This document shows, in pieces, positions 12,477 through 21,533 of a stretch of 36,991 bases of DNA. The notes under the pieces were generated by a model. That model worked only from the letters and a program-made list of their open reading frames with translations. It was not told where the DNA came from and ran no database searches. The DNA comes from Chloroflexi bacterium TSY (lineage in GTDB: Bacteria > Chloroflexota > Anaerolineae > Caldilineales > Caldilineaceae): assembly GCA_019217005.1 (NCBI GenBank), contig JAHBNG010000141.1, positions 1 through 36,991 on the forward strand, in the 5' to 3' direction. A program made the translations under genes and the position numbers. How positions within the stretch are numbered: position 1 is the stretch's first letter; each line of letters begins with the position of its first letter.

Positions 12477-13142
12477 CTATAAATCACTCAAATCAATAAT
12501 GCCATACCGTATTGCCGTCACAACGGCTTGAGTACGGTCATTCGCATTTAGTTTGTGGAGAATCGTGCTCATATAATTGCCAACCGTCCCTTCCGAAAGA
12601 TGGAGCTCTCGTGCGATTGTGCTATTGGTCAGTCCACGAGAAGCCAACCGTAGCACATCAATTTCACGGTGACTTAGGTCAAACTCGACGGTTTTGTCGG
12701 GAACGATTGCGTGTTCGGCAAGTTGGGCAAAAATTTTCCCTGCTACGTCCGGGTCAACGTGGGTTTTCCCTTCGGCGGTTCCACGAATGGCCGTGATTAT
12801 TTGTTGAGGAGGCGTATCCTTCAGCAGATACCCGCTTGCCCCGGCACGCACCGCTTCGTAAACCCATTCATCATCTGCATACGTCGTCAAAACCAGGATC
12901 CGGATGGTCGGATGCTCTCCGCGTATCTTCCGCGTGGCCTGTACACCGTTCATCTGTGGCATCTTTAGATCCATGAGCACGACGTTGGGCATCATGTCCG
13001 GCTGGGTTGCAGCGATCATCTCAACAGCTTCTTGTCCATTTTGCGCTGTGCCAACAATGTTGATGTCGGGCGCGGTGCTGAGGATCATCTGCAGGCCCTG
13101 CCGAGCGATCGCCTGATCATCACAAATCAATACACGGATCAT
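12477..13142 (-). CDS. NarL/LuxR-family response regulator
   Basis: This is a DNA-binding transcription regulator, phosphorylated by the kinase encoded 12 bp upstream. The receiver domain has the acidic pair at D8/D9, the phospho-acceptor at about D58 (VVLMDLKMPQMNG) and the TTYADDEWVYEA and KDTPPQ segments. The C-terminal LuxR helix-turn-helix is LSHREIDVLRLASRGLTNST then IARELHLSEGTVGNYMSTIL. It is 221 residues, full length for the family. The gene ends 10 bp from the GH4 gene on the opposite strand. Targets are unknown. Confidence 0.93.
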   Translation of the reverse strand: MIRVLICDDQAIARQGLQMILSTAPDINIVGTAQNGQEAVEMIAATQPDMMPNVVLMDLKMPQMNGVQATRKIRGEHPTIRILVLTTYADDEWVYEAVRAGASGYLLKDTPPQQIITAIRGTAEGKTHVDPDVAGKIFAQLAEHAIVPDKTVEFDLSHREIDVLRLASRGLTNSTIARELHLSEGTVGNYMSTILHKLNANDRTQAVVTAIRYGIIDLSDL

Positions 13143-13154
13143 TCTCTTTGCTCC

Positions 13155-14510
13155 CTACACGACAACCGAAAATGTCATTTGCGCGCCTTGCCCAACCACG
13201 CTATGTACAGTTAATTTCCCTCCAATTGCTTCTGCTCGTTCACGGATACCCCACAGGCCAAAGTGCTCGTCGGTATTTACCTTTTGTAACTCGAATCCGC
13301 AGCCGTTATCCTCGATATCCAACAACAACTCGTTGTCATTCTGGTCTAAGAGAACCTTCAGCGAGGTCGCCTTGGCATGACGCTCTACGTTGGTCAGCGC
13401 CTCTTGCGCAATGCGATAAACAGCCTGCTCCACCGTGGGAGAAAGTTGTAAAACGTGGTCCGGCAATGATATGTCTAGATGGAGCCCGGCACGATCAGCG
13501 GTATTGGTTGCCAACATATGTATGGCCTCGCGCAGTCCCAAATCTTCCAGGGGACTGGCGCGTAGTGCTCTAAGCGCTCGTCGCGTTTCAGTCAAACCAG
13601 AGCGAGCTGTATCGATGGATTCCTCTAGCGTGGCCTTTGCTTGTGTCAAATTCTGATCCCACAAAAGCCTCGTTCCTTCTAGTTGTAAAACCATACCGCT
13701 CATATGATGAGCCAGTATATCATGTAGTTCACGGGCCAGTCGATTCCGTTCACGGCTCACAGCAAGCTGTTCGAGCGTGGAATTGTATTGCTGCAAACGA
13801 ACATTCGCTTCGTAGAGTTCCTCTCGTTGCTTCTTTTGACTCATGATTACACGAGTGACCAGATAGGCAACCACCAGAAAGATAATCGTACGCTGCACTG
13901 TAAACTCCAGGCGCAGCCACGCATCTGCCTGTCCTCGCGAAAGCGAGACGGCCACCATCAGCAATTCGAAGATGACAAGTGCCAATGTATAGCGAATGGC
14001 AGGACGATAGCCATATTGCCAACTGATCAACACGAGTGGAATGATGAGAAAATAGAGGCTACCCGCCCCTTTTTCCAGCAACTCACTCACCATCGATCTC
14101 TCAAAATCACCCATTACCACCGTCGTGTATAAGGCGATTTCACCTGTACTTGCCAAAACAAGACCAATCGGAAGAAAGTATCGTCCTAGTCGTTCTAGAG
14201 CCTGCGTCCAATAGAGATAGGTCAGCGTAATTGCTTGGAAAGAGAGAAAGAAGATGACAAGTTGCAATGGGATCTTTGCTACAAAGTCTGGCACTGGATG
14301 GAAAAGTCGAATCACAACGTTCAACACAAGAGCAATTGTCCCCACGACGAAAGGCAATGCCATCAACAGGCGAAAAGCGGCCAAAAGTCCTGGTTCTATC
14401 AATTGTTTGTGATCTGTGGCGTTCGCATCAAGCAAGTCAGCGAGCGACACGTTGAGCGTTTTTAGGCTCAGAGGTATTCGAGGTGAAGAAAGGCGAACTT
14501 TTTGTGACAT
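13155..14510 (-). CDS. DesK/NarX-type sensor histidine kinase with multi-span membrane domain
   Basis: This is a membrane sensor kinase paired with the downstream response regulator. The N-terminal half has about six hydrophobic segments (roughly residues 45-70, 82-102, 112-135, 150-165, 170-192, 205-222). A short coiled linker follows, then the HisKA_3 box ARELHDILAHHMSGM with the phospho-His at about 263, the N box EALTNVERHAKAT, and an ATPase G box DNGCGFELQ. It is full length (451 residues). No clear ribosome site precedes ATG 14510. A 155-bp MITE copy ends 34 bp upstream of the start codon, so native promoter sequence must lie on its far side or have been replaced. The signal sensed is not evident. 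Confidence 0.9.
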   Translation of the reverse strand: MSQKVRLSSPRIPLSLKTLNVSLADLLDANATDHKQLIEPGLLAAFRLLMALPFVVGTIALVLNVVIRLFHPVPDFVAKIPLQLVIFFLSFQAITLTYLYWTQALERLGRYFLPIGLVLASTGEIALYTTVVMGDFERSMVSELLEKGAGSLYFLIIPLVLISWQYGYRPAIRYTLALVIFELLMVAVSLSRGQADAWLRLEFTVQRTIIFLVVAYLVTRVIMSQKKQREELYEANVRLQQYNSTLEQLAVSRERNRLARELHDILAHHMSGMVLQLEGTRLLWDQNLTQAKATLEESIDTARSGLTETRRALRALRASPLEDLGLREAIHMLATNTADRAGLHLDISLPDHVLQLSPTVEQAVYRIAQEALTNVERHAKATSLKVLLDQNDNELLLDIEDNGCGFELQKVNTDEHFGLWGIRERAEAIGGKLTVHSVVGQGAQMTFSVVV

Positions 14511-14544
14511 AATTTATCTTATAGATGTTCAGATAATGTTTTTC

Positions 14545-14699
14545 GGGGTGGTTCATTTTAGCTGGATAGATAGGTTTACACTTTTAGAAACAGAAAGAAC
14601 GTTTATATTCTCTGATTTCGCCGGTTCTCAGAGAGAAAACGGTCTCATATAGATTTTTGTCTATATATCAAAAGTGTAAACCTAATTTTGAACCACCCC
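14545..14699 (+). mobile_element. 155-bp MITE-like element, copy 2 (upstream of sensor kinase)
   Basis: The sequence is identical over 155 bases to copy 1. It is flanked by the direct repeat TGTTTTTC at 14537-14544 and 14700-14707. It lies in the 5' region of the histidine kinase gene, with its left end 34 bp before the start codon. Confidence 0.93.
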
Positions 14700-14729
14700 T
14701 GTTTTTCCACGCAAAACAGAAGCTTGTCA

Positions 14730-14779
14730 GCATTTCAGCCGGTCAGCCAGAGAGCTGAGTAGCTGACTGGCTGAAATGC
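14730..14779. terminator. Hairpin between RND permease and kinase regions
   Basis: The arms GCATTTCAGCC and GTCAGC pair with GCTGAC and GGCTGAAATGC around a short loop (one bulge), giving a stem of about 17 bp. It lies past the end of the RND permease gene, just inside the region upstream of the kinase. No strong T-run follows, so termination is inferred from position and stem strength. Confidence 0.4.
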
Positions 14780-14836
14780 CATCAACGACAGGAAAATCTT
14801 TTTCTGAAAGGCTATAGGATGCTACCATAATACGCA

Positions 14837-17800
14837 TCAATCATCCCCAACGCTCTGTGCCGTCTCACTTTTCCCAACACCAAGATCATCACCGCTCAGC
14901 TTGAAGGCGGCTGCATCACCTGCTGGAACCAACTCCAGTTCTGGTGTTAGTTTTGGCATCAGTGGTTTGTCTGTTTGCTTTCGTTTGCGCCGCGCGGTCC
15001 ACCAATCCTGTGCTCCAACAACCAAACTGTAGGCGACTGGCACCACAAAGAGCGTCAGAAGCGTACTCGTCACCATGCCTCCCATGATGGTGATCCCCAT
15101 ACTTTGACGGAACTCACCCCCTTCGTTGAGTGCCAGGGCCACAGGAACCATCGCAAGAATCAAGGAAATCGCTGTCATCAAAATTGGACGCAGACGCACT
15201 TTACCCGCATTGAGCATGGCCTCAGTCGCGCTAGCACCATCCTGATGGGCCTGATTGGCAAAGTCAACCAGCAGAATTGAGTTCTTGGTCGCCAACCCCA
15301 TGAGGAGAATCAATCCGATAAAGGCTGTAATATCAAAGGGACGTCCCGCCAGTACCAACCCCAACGCAGCACCGTTCAAGGAGAGAGGCAGGGCCAGCAT
15401 AATGAGCAACGGCTGCATAAAGGAGCCAAACTGACTCGCCAACACCATGTAGATAAAGATCACCGAGAGCCCAAGCGCCTGGAAGAGACTGATGAATGAC
15501 TCTGCCTGCTGCTCTGCTTCACCCCCTGCTTAATGGAGATTCCTTCTGGCAACGTGAGCGTTTCGACAAGGGCCAACACATCATCCCGCACTTGTGGCAT
15601 GGTACGCCCCTGGGCATTTCCGCCAATGCCGACTGTCGGTTGCCGATCCAGACGCTGAATTTTTGTTGGACCGGTTGTCACATCAACTGTGGCGATGGTG
15701 CGCAATGGGATCAACTGCCCACGTGGCGATAGAATATTAAGTGCCAACACATCCTCTGTATTGGTGCGGTCCTCGGGTCTCAGGCGTACGACAATCTCGG
15801 CCTCTTCCCCTTCGCCGCGGAAGGTCGTTGCCTCCTGCCCATTGATCAGCGTGCGCATGAGAGAGCCCACTTGCGCGGTAGAGAGACCAAACTCAGCAGC
15901 TCGTTCTCGATCTACCCTGAGCTGTACCTCTGGATTGCCGCTCTCGTAGCTACTCTCAATATCCACAAACCCATCGATGGTTTTGAGTTGCTCCATGACT
16001 ATAAGGGATGCCTCACCCAACTCAGTGTAGGAGACATTGTTTCCCGTCAATTGAACCACCACATCCTTATTTCCAACCAATGGATCGGTGCCGCCCGGAC
16101 CACCCTCGGGCTTTGTAAAGGAGATACCTGGTGCATCGGCCAACGCTGTACGCATCGCATCGAGAATTGCAAACGAATCCACCCCGTCCTTCGCCTTCAC
16201 AGTGAATTCCGCTGTTTCAGTCGATGATGAGGTGCCGATTGTGGTAAAAACCGCCTCCACATCAGGATGACTCAGGATCGCCTCTTCGATCTTAACCGCC
16301 TCCCCCTCTGTCACCGAAAGTGGTGTGCTGGGCGGTAATTCAATTGATACGTCAAACTCACCTTCATCCAATGTCGGCGCAAAGGCCGTTTCCAGATTAC
16401 GGGCGAAAAAGAGGGTTACCCCTACGAGCATGGCGGCAAAGAGCAGCGTCAGCCAGCGATGACGGAGCGACCACTCGATCATTGCTCCGTAAATGCGATC
16501 CAGTAGGCCCGTACCGGCTTTTTCTTGTCCAGCAGATTCATCAATCTCACCCTCCTGGAGCTTGCGATTTGGACGGAAAAAGCGCGACCCCATCATGGGT
16601 GCAAGGGTTAATGCCTCAACGGTAGAGACCAACACAGCAATCGACACCGTCAGCCCAAAGGCCGAGAAGAACTGTCCTGCAATCCCGCTGGCAAAACCAA
16701 TCGGAATGAAGACAGCCAAAATTGTGGCCGTGGTTGCAATGACAGGCAGAATCACCTGAGCCGTAGCCCGACTTGCTGCCTCAAAACCACTGTATCCCCG
16801 GTCAATCCAGCGAATGATATTCCCACGTACGACGATTCCATCGTCAATCACCAGACCCGTTACCAATGCCAAAGCAAGTAGCGTGATCAGGTTCAGCGTT
16901 AGTCCAATGGCGCTCATGAAGAAGATGGTGGAGATCATGATGACGGGTAACCCCATGACGGTCAGGAGGGTATTGCGGACGTTCATAAAAAAGAAGAAGA
17001 CCGTCACGCCTGCCAACAACATGCCCAGGAGTAGATCCATCACTGCACCATTCGTTGAGTTCTCCACATCGATCGACTGATCGCTGGCAATGGTTAAGGC
17101 AATATCTGGATTGGCTTCCTCGATTTTGGCCAGCTCTTCCTTCACCACGCTGGCCACTTGCACTGTGTTGGTTCCGCTTTGGCGACGAATGATCACCGTG
17201 ACAGATTCCTCTCCGTTGACGCGCGTAATTACATCGCGCAGATAAATGGGAACAGTTCGATCATAACGCACTACCACATTCTCCAAATCTACGGGGCGCG
17301 TAAAGTTGCCCGGCGTTCGGAGCGGGATGCTCTGCGTGTCACTCTCCAACGAACCACCTGGAATGTTCAGATTCTCGCCTTGCAGCGCAGACACTACCTG
17401 GTTAGGCGTCAGTCGCCTTGCCTCCAGCGCCTTGAGATCGAGCAGAACTTGTATTTCGCGCACATCACCGCCCCGTACCTCGACTGAGGCGACGCCAGAT
17501 AGCTGTTGCAACGGTGCCTGAACGTTGTCTTCGACCCACGTTCGCAACTCACTTGGTGTCCGTCGGCCTAAGCTATCGGCAATACCAAAACTCATAATCG
17601 GTGCAGCGCTTGGATCCAAGCGCTGCACAATCGAATCTTGGGCATCTGCGGGCAGACGGTTTTTCAACGCATTGATTTTCTCTTGCACTTGCTGTGCCGC
17701 ATCATTGACGTCTGTTTCGAAGGTAAAGGTCAACTGAATACTGCTCAAACCTTCGAACGTGCTGGATGTGATGCTGTCCAGCCCGCTGAGCGAACTCAAC

Positions 17801-18009
17801 TCCTCTTCCAAAACTTTGGTGATGGTATCCTCCACCTCATCGGGGTTGGCGCCTGGATAAGGTGTGTTGACGACCATGACTGGAAAGGTAATGTCGGGGA
17901 AGAGATCTACCGGAATACGAAAGTATGAGACCACGCCCATTACGACACCAGCCAGCAGAACCATTGTCATAAAAACCGGCTGTTTGATTGCAATTTCCCA
18001 TATCTTCAT
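14837..18009 (-). CDS. RND-family efflux permease (AcrB/HAE1 type), one frameshift
   Basis: This is an inner-membrane proton-driven exporter. ATG 18009 is preceded by AAGGAG; it starts MKIWEIAIKQPVFMTMVLLA. It has the usual two repeats of one helix plus a large periplasmic loop. Markers are PYPGANPDEVEDTITKVLEE (porter domain), then a membrane block with GLVIDDGIVVRGNIIRWIDRG in the TM4 region, a second loop and a C-terminal membrane block. The open frame breaks near 15525. One missing G in a CAG-GAG run joins GVKQ to EQQAESFISLFQALGLSVIF, and translation then continues to 14837 (the last 208 codons are also open as a separate frame from 15463). The total is about 1,057 residues, normal for the family. 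It is downstream of the adaptor gene but separated from it by an insertion sequence. Substrate unknown. Confidence 0.9.
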
Positions 18010-18093
18010 CAAGAGACTCCTTGTTGCTGCGGCAAAGCCGCGCAGAATAATTAATAATTTAATATTCAATAGTCATGATAGGGATTGAAACTA

Positions 18094-18164
18094 GGACACG
18101 GATGAACACAGATTTCACGGATTGATTCTGAGATGATCCGTGTTCATCCTAACAATCCGTGTCC
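18094..18164. repeat. ACACGGAT-type intergenic repeat, copy 1
   Basis: The block opens GGACACGGATGAACACAGAT and closes AATCCGTGTCC, so its ends are inverted repeats. A related block is at 32335-32385. It lies between the RND permease and the IS1380-like element. Confidence 0.6.
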
Positions 18165-18193
18165 CATATTCTTAATCCTTATAATCTCTAATA

Positions 18194-19648
18194 CCTTATT
18201 TTTGCGCAACGGGAAGGGAATTCTATTCGTTGACGCAATAAGAGCCTGATTCTATTCGATCAAATTCGTCAAAATGCCGAAAAAAGGATAGCCTCAAAGA
18301 AATTCATTAGAGATACCCGATCCAAGGAGGCATTCATGGCAATAGAATTCGGACTAACGAACGAGATCAGCAATACTCAGTATGCACCATTAGCTGCGTT
18401 GCTGGCACACTACCATCAAGAGAAAGTGCTAACTGCGTTGAAGAAGATCGAAATACCGGTCAAAACGTATGAATATACACCAGCAAGTAAGTTGGAACAG
18501 GTGCTGGTTAGCATATTATGTGGTTGCGCAACGCTGACTGAGTTCAATACAAAGGTCAGACCAGAAAGACTCCTTGCGAAAATTTATGGGATGGAGCAGC
18601 AGTGAGCAATCAAATATGTCTCGTACATTAGACGCCCTAACTCTAATGAATATCGGTAGAGTGCGGTCAGCGAAATCTGCAAGCCTCTAAGCCAAATACA
18701 CAACCACGATTGGCGAGGGTTCTTGTGGTTAGACTTTGACCTATCCGGATTACCATGCGGCAAAAAGGCACAGAAAAGTCAAAAAGGCTATTTTAGCGGC
18801 AAAAAAACGCAACGGGACGCCAATTGGTCCGTGTAAGTTCGGTTAAATACCATGAAACGGTTTGGTCAGACCTCTATCCAGGAGTCAGCATACAGCTCCA
18901 TCGTTTCAGCCAGCCGTGCTTGCCACGGAAAGTTCATTAGAGTTAGACGAGAAAAACGCGAGCGAGTCGTCTGGCGCACCGATGGTGGTGCAGGTAGTGA
19001 AGAAAATATTCGGTGGCTGCTCAACCGCAACTATCAATTTATGATGAAGGGCAACTCAACCGTCGTGCCCATCTGTGGGCGCAACAGGTGACTCGATGGG
19101 ATCCTTGCGGTGACGTCTTTCTGGCTGAAATTCCATCACCTATCAAGTTTAATCGCCCTGTACGCATTTTCTCAAAAAGAGTGAAAAACGAGCAAATTTG
19201 TGTCAGTTACTACATTTCGACCATCAAATTGCCATCCAAGCGTCACTTCATTTCATATTATGACAATCGAGGTGCGGCTGAAATCGAACAATTCCGTAAT
19301 GATAAAATGGGGTTACAGCTTCTCGTCGCAAGACCCTATTTCTAGCTCAAAAATCTCTTATCCTTTTGGCTGATTTGGCGCATAATTTGATAGGCCATTT
19401 CCATCAGCAAGCTCTCGTGGATACTAGATTTGAACCTTTCCGGCAGAAACGAATTGTTCGAGATCTATTACAAATACCTGGTTTTCTCTCTTTTCAGAAC
19501 GGCTCACTTTCACGGATTGACCTGCTAAGTTCACATCCTTATTCTCGTGACCTTCTGATTTGCTTGAAATCCTATCTAGAGGCCGATTAGAAACCCCCTC
19601 TAGTTGCATGAACGAATAGAATCACGCTCTCGTTGCGCAAAAATAAGG
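18194..19648 (+). mobile_element. IS1380-like insertion sequence, degenerate
   Basis: The element is 1,455 bp. Both ends read CCTTATTTTTGCGCAACG inwards (18 exact bases), then a partly matching stretch and ATTCTATTCGTT, giving terminal repeats of about 38 bp. A 5-bp target duplication, TAATA, lies at 18189-18193 and 19649-19653. Ends starting CC and a short duplication fit the IS1380 family. It sits between the adaptor and permease genes of the RND system, inside a palindrome. Confidence 0.75.
18336..19590 (+). pseudogene. DDE transposase of the IS1380-like element, broken
   Basis: ATG 18336 follows AAGGAGG. The N-terminal 89 codons (MAIEFGLTNEISNTQYAPLA onwards) are open. Beyond that, pieces appear in different frames: DFDLSGLPCGKKAQKSQKGY near 18735-18800 (first catalytic Asp), VVWRTDGGAGSEENIRWLL near 18970-19020 (second Asp), YYDNRGAAEIEQFRNDKMGL near 19255-19315 (Tyr-Arg-Glu-Lys region) and LAHNLIGHFHQQALVDTRFE near 19375-19435. 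The order matches an IS4/IS1380-type DDE transposase. There are stops and frame changes in between, so it is inactive unless these are sequencing errors. Confidence 0.7.
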
Positions 19649-19762
19649 TAATAGACATTATAAGGATTCAAAGTTTCTCTCTGAGAAATAGCACAATCGT
19701 CGGGCAGAAATATTCAATCCTTATAAACTCTAATAATCAATTATTAATTGTTCACGGGGTTC

Positions 19763-21076
19763 TTACTCGCCCAGGTCGACCGCTGCGAACATACCGGGCA
19801 CTAATTCATCTGCCACCTCGGTGGGACGGATGCTGACTTGGACGGTACGGGTCTGCGGGTCTAGCTGGGGCGCAATGGTCACGATCTCACCCTCGAAGAC
19901 ACGGTCGGGATAGGCATTGACGCGGATGAATGCGCTTTGCCCGATAGACAAATCAGGTAGACGCAGTTCCTCAACAGGAATAGTAATTTCGACATCAGTC
20001 GAGACAATGACGACGAGAGGGGTTCCTGGATTGACCATGCCGCCTTCGGTTATGTTGACTTGCGCCACAGCACCGCTCATGGGAGCTTCGACAGTTGTTT
20101 TGTCCAGTTGAAGCTGAGCCATATAAAGAGCGATCTCACCTTGCCGGACCTGTGCTTCCATCGCACGAATCTGTTCTGGCTTTACCCCCTCTTCCAGATT
20201 GGTGAGTTGGGTACGGGCCTGCACAAGCTGGGCATATGCTCCAGCAATGACGTTGTCGTCTGCACCATTCAGAACTTTTTGATATTGTGCTCTGGCCGCT
20301 TCCAGTTGTAGAGTGGTCTGCTCCAACTCCAGACTTTGAGGCAACATGCTGATCTTGGGATTCCACTTGACATCGTTGTATGCACTCTGTGCCCGCCGGA
20401 CGGCCGCTTCAACTTGACGCATCTGAGATTCGGCAATGGCTAAATCTTCAACGTCGGCTCCAGAGACCGCATCACTGTAGGCTGCGGCCGCGGCATTCAC
20501 TGCTGCGTTTGCGGCTGCCATATCTTCTGGATCAACATCGAGCAATAGCTGCTCAAGTTGAGCCTGTGCGCCTTGAAGTACAGCCAGGGACTGAGCACGT
20601 TGCGCTTCCAGCATGGCACTATCGACACGAACAAGCAGATCGCCCTTTTCGATACGGTCACCTACATCCACTGTCACATCAAGAGCCATGCCGCTCACTT
20701 CGCCCACGACAGAGACCGTGCTCTGGGCGACCACTTCGCCGTTGTAGTCACCGCGTACAAAGACAGGTGCAGCAGCGAGCGTCTCGTCCGACGTTGCGGC
20801 TTCCTTCTCTCTGACAGGTGCTGGTTCTACGGCTTCTACTATCGTGGACAGATCAGTCGATGCAACTTGGCGGTCGCTGGCAGCGGCTGTCGCCACGGCG
20901 GTGGTCTCATTCTTTTGGCTATTTTGTGGTAGCGTCGGTGCTTTATACTCCTTCAGCACGACGGGTTCCTCCGTCTCTCGCGCACCCATTCCAAATGAAC
21001 AAGAGATCAGAATGGGCATAGTCAGTAAGAAAAGGAACATTGTTATGAAATAGCGAGGATGTTTAGTTTGAGTCAC
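19763..21076 (-). CDS. RND efflux periplasmic adaptor (membrane fusion) lipoprotein
   Basis: This is the adaptor that links an inner-membrane RND pump to the outer layer or envelope. GTG 21076 is preceded by GGAG eight bases away, and starting there gives VTQTKHPRYFITMFLFLLTM then PILISC, a lipoprotein signal ending in the lipobox LISC. Further upstream codons lack a ribosome site. The biotinyl-lipoyl half-motif is VSGMALDVTVDVGDRIEKGD, followed by a long alpha-helical coiled-coil hairpin (about residues 160-300), the second half-motif VEAPMSGAVAQVNITEGG, and a beta-barrel with the usual DPQTRTVQVSI. It ends at GMFAAVDLGE, slightly short at the C-terminus. The pump gene is downstream beyond the IS1380-like element. 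Confidence 0.88.
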   Translation of the reverse strand: MTQTKHPRYFITMFLFLLTMPILISCSFGMGARETEEPVVLKEYKAPTLPQNSQKNETTAVATAAASDRQVASTDLSTIVEAVEPAPVREKEAATSDETLAAAPVFVRGDYNGEVVAQSTVSVVGEVSGMALDVTVDVGDRIEKGDLLVRVDSAMLEAQRAQSLAVLQGAQAQLEQLLLDVDPEDMAAANAAVNAAAAAYSDAVSGADVEDLAIAESQMRQVEAAVRRAQSAYNDVKWNPKISMLPQSLELEQTTLQLEAARAQYQKVLNGADDNVIAGAYAQLVQARTQLTNLEEGVKPEQIRAMEAQVRQGEIALYMAQLQLDKTTVEAPMSGAVAQVNITEGGMVNPGTPLVVIVSTDVEITIPVEELRLPDLSIGQSAFIRVNAYPDRVFEGEIVTIAPQLDPQTRTVQVSIRPTEVADELVPGMFAAVDLGE

Positions 21077-21318
21077 AAGTACGTCTCCAATCAAAAAGAC
21101 TTCAGATTTGTTGGTACAGCACAAATTGTGTGAATTACGGATCTCAGTCAGGAAAAATCTGAATTTACACACAATATGGCGTACCACCTCAGATTTCAAA
21201 TTTAGAAAGTTTGAACTCGAATCTTAAACAAATTTAGGGCGCGTGGCGCCCTTTCGTTATTTGCACTATAATAGCTCAGACTGTCTTATTTGTCGGCTGT
21301 AAATATGAGCATAGATCG

Positions 21319-21334
21319 TGTGAGAATATTCACA
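21319..21334. promoter_or_regulatory. Possible CRP/FNR-family operator
   Basis: The sequence TGTGA-N6-TCACA is a perfect two-fold match to the CRP-class consensus. It lies in the 457-bp gap between the sulfatase gene and the adaptor gene, about 243 bp upstream of the adaptor start. A match by chance is possible and the distance is long. Confidence 0.3.
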
Positions 21335-21380
21335 TTCGTAGACAATAATGCTCACATTATAAAGATGCCACTTAAACTTC

Positions 21381-21425
21381 GTAACAGTTCACCTTGCTGC
21401 ACCGAACGATAAGGTGAACTGTTAC
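21381..21425. terminator. Perfect 15-bp inverted repeat after the sulfatase operon
   Basis: GTAACAGTTCACCTT and its exact complement are separated by 15 bases. The hairpin lies about 110 bp past the sulfatase stop and could end that operon, although no T-run follows. The rest of the gap 21077-21533 shows no gene. Confidence 0.4.
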
Positions 21426-21533
21426 TAAACTTCGAACAATAGAATCGTTTTCTGTCGAGGAGCAACTGTCCGACGTTCAAATAATGTGGCGATCAGAGGA
21501 AACTGCGCCATCCAACACGATGACTATCCACAA

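Noticed and set aside
18078..18093. A GTTTCAATCCCTAT-like word (complement strand) resembling a CRISPR repeat end
   Set aside because: There is no array: the word is not repeated at regular spacing with unique spacers, and no cas genes are present.
20380..20814. A 144-codon Arg/His/Leu-rich plus-strand open frame opposite the adaptor gene
   Set aside because: Its composition is the mirror of the Ala/Gln-rich coiled coil of the adaptor; there is no start context.
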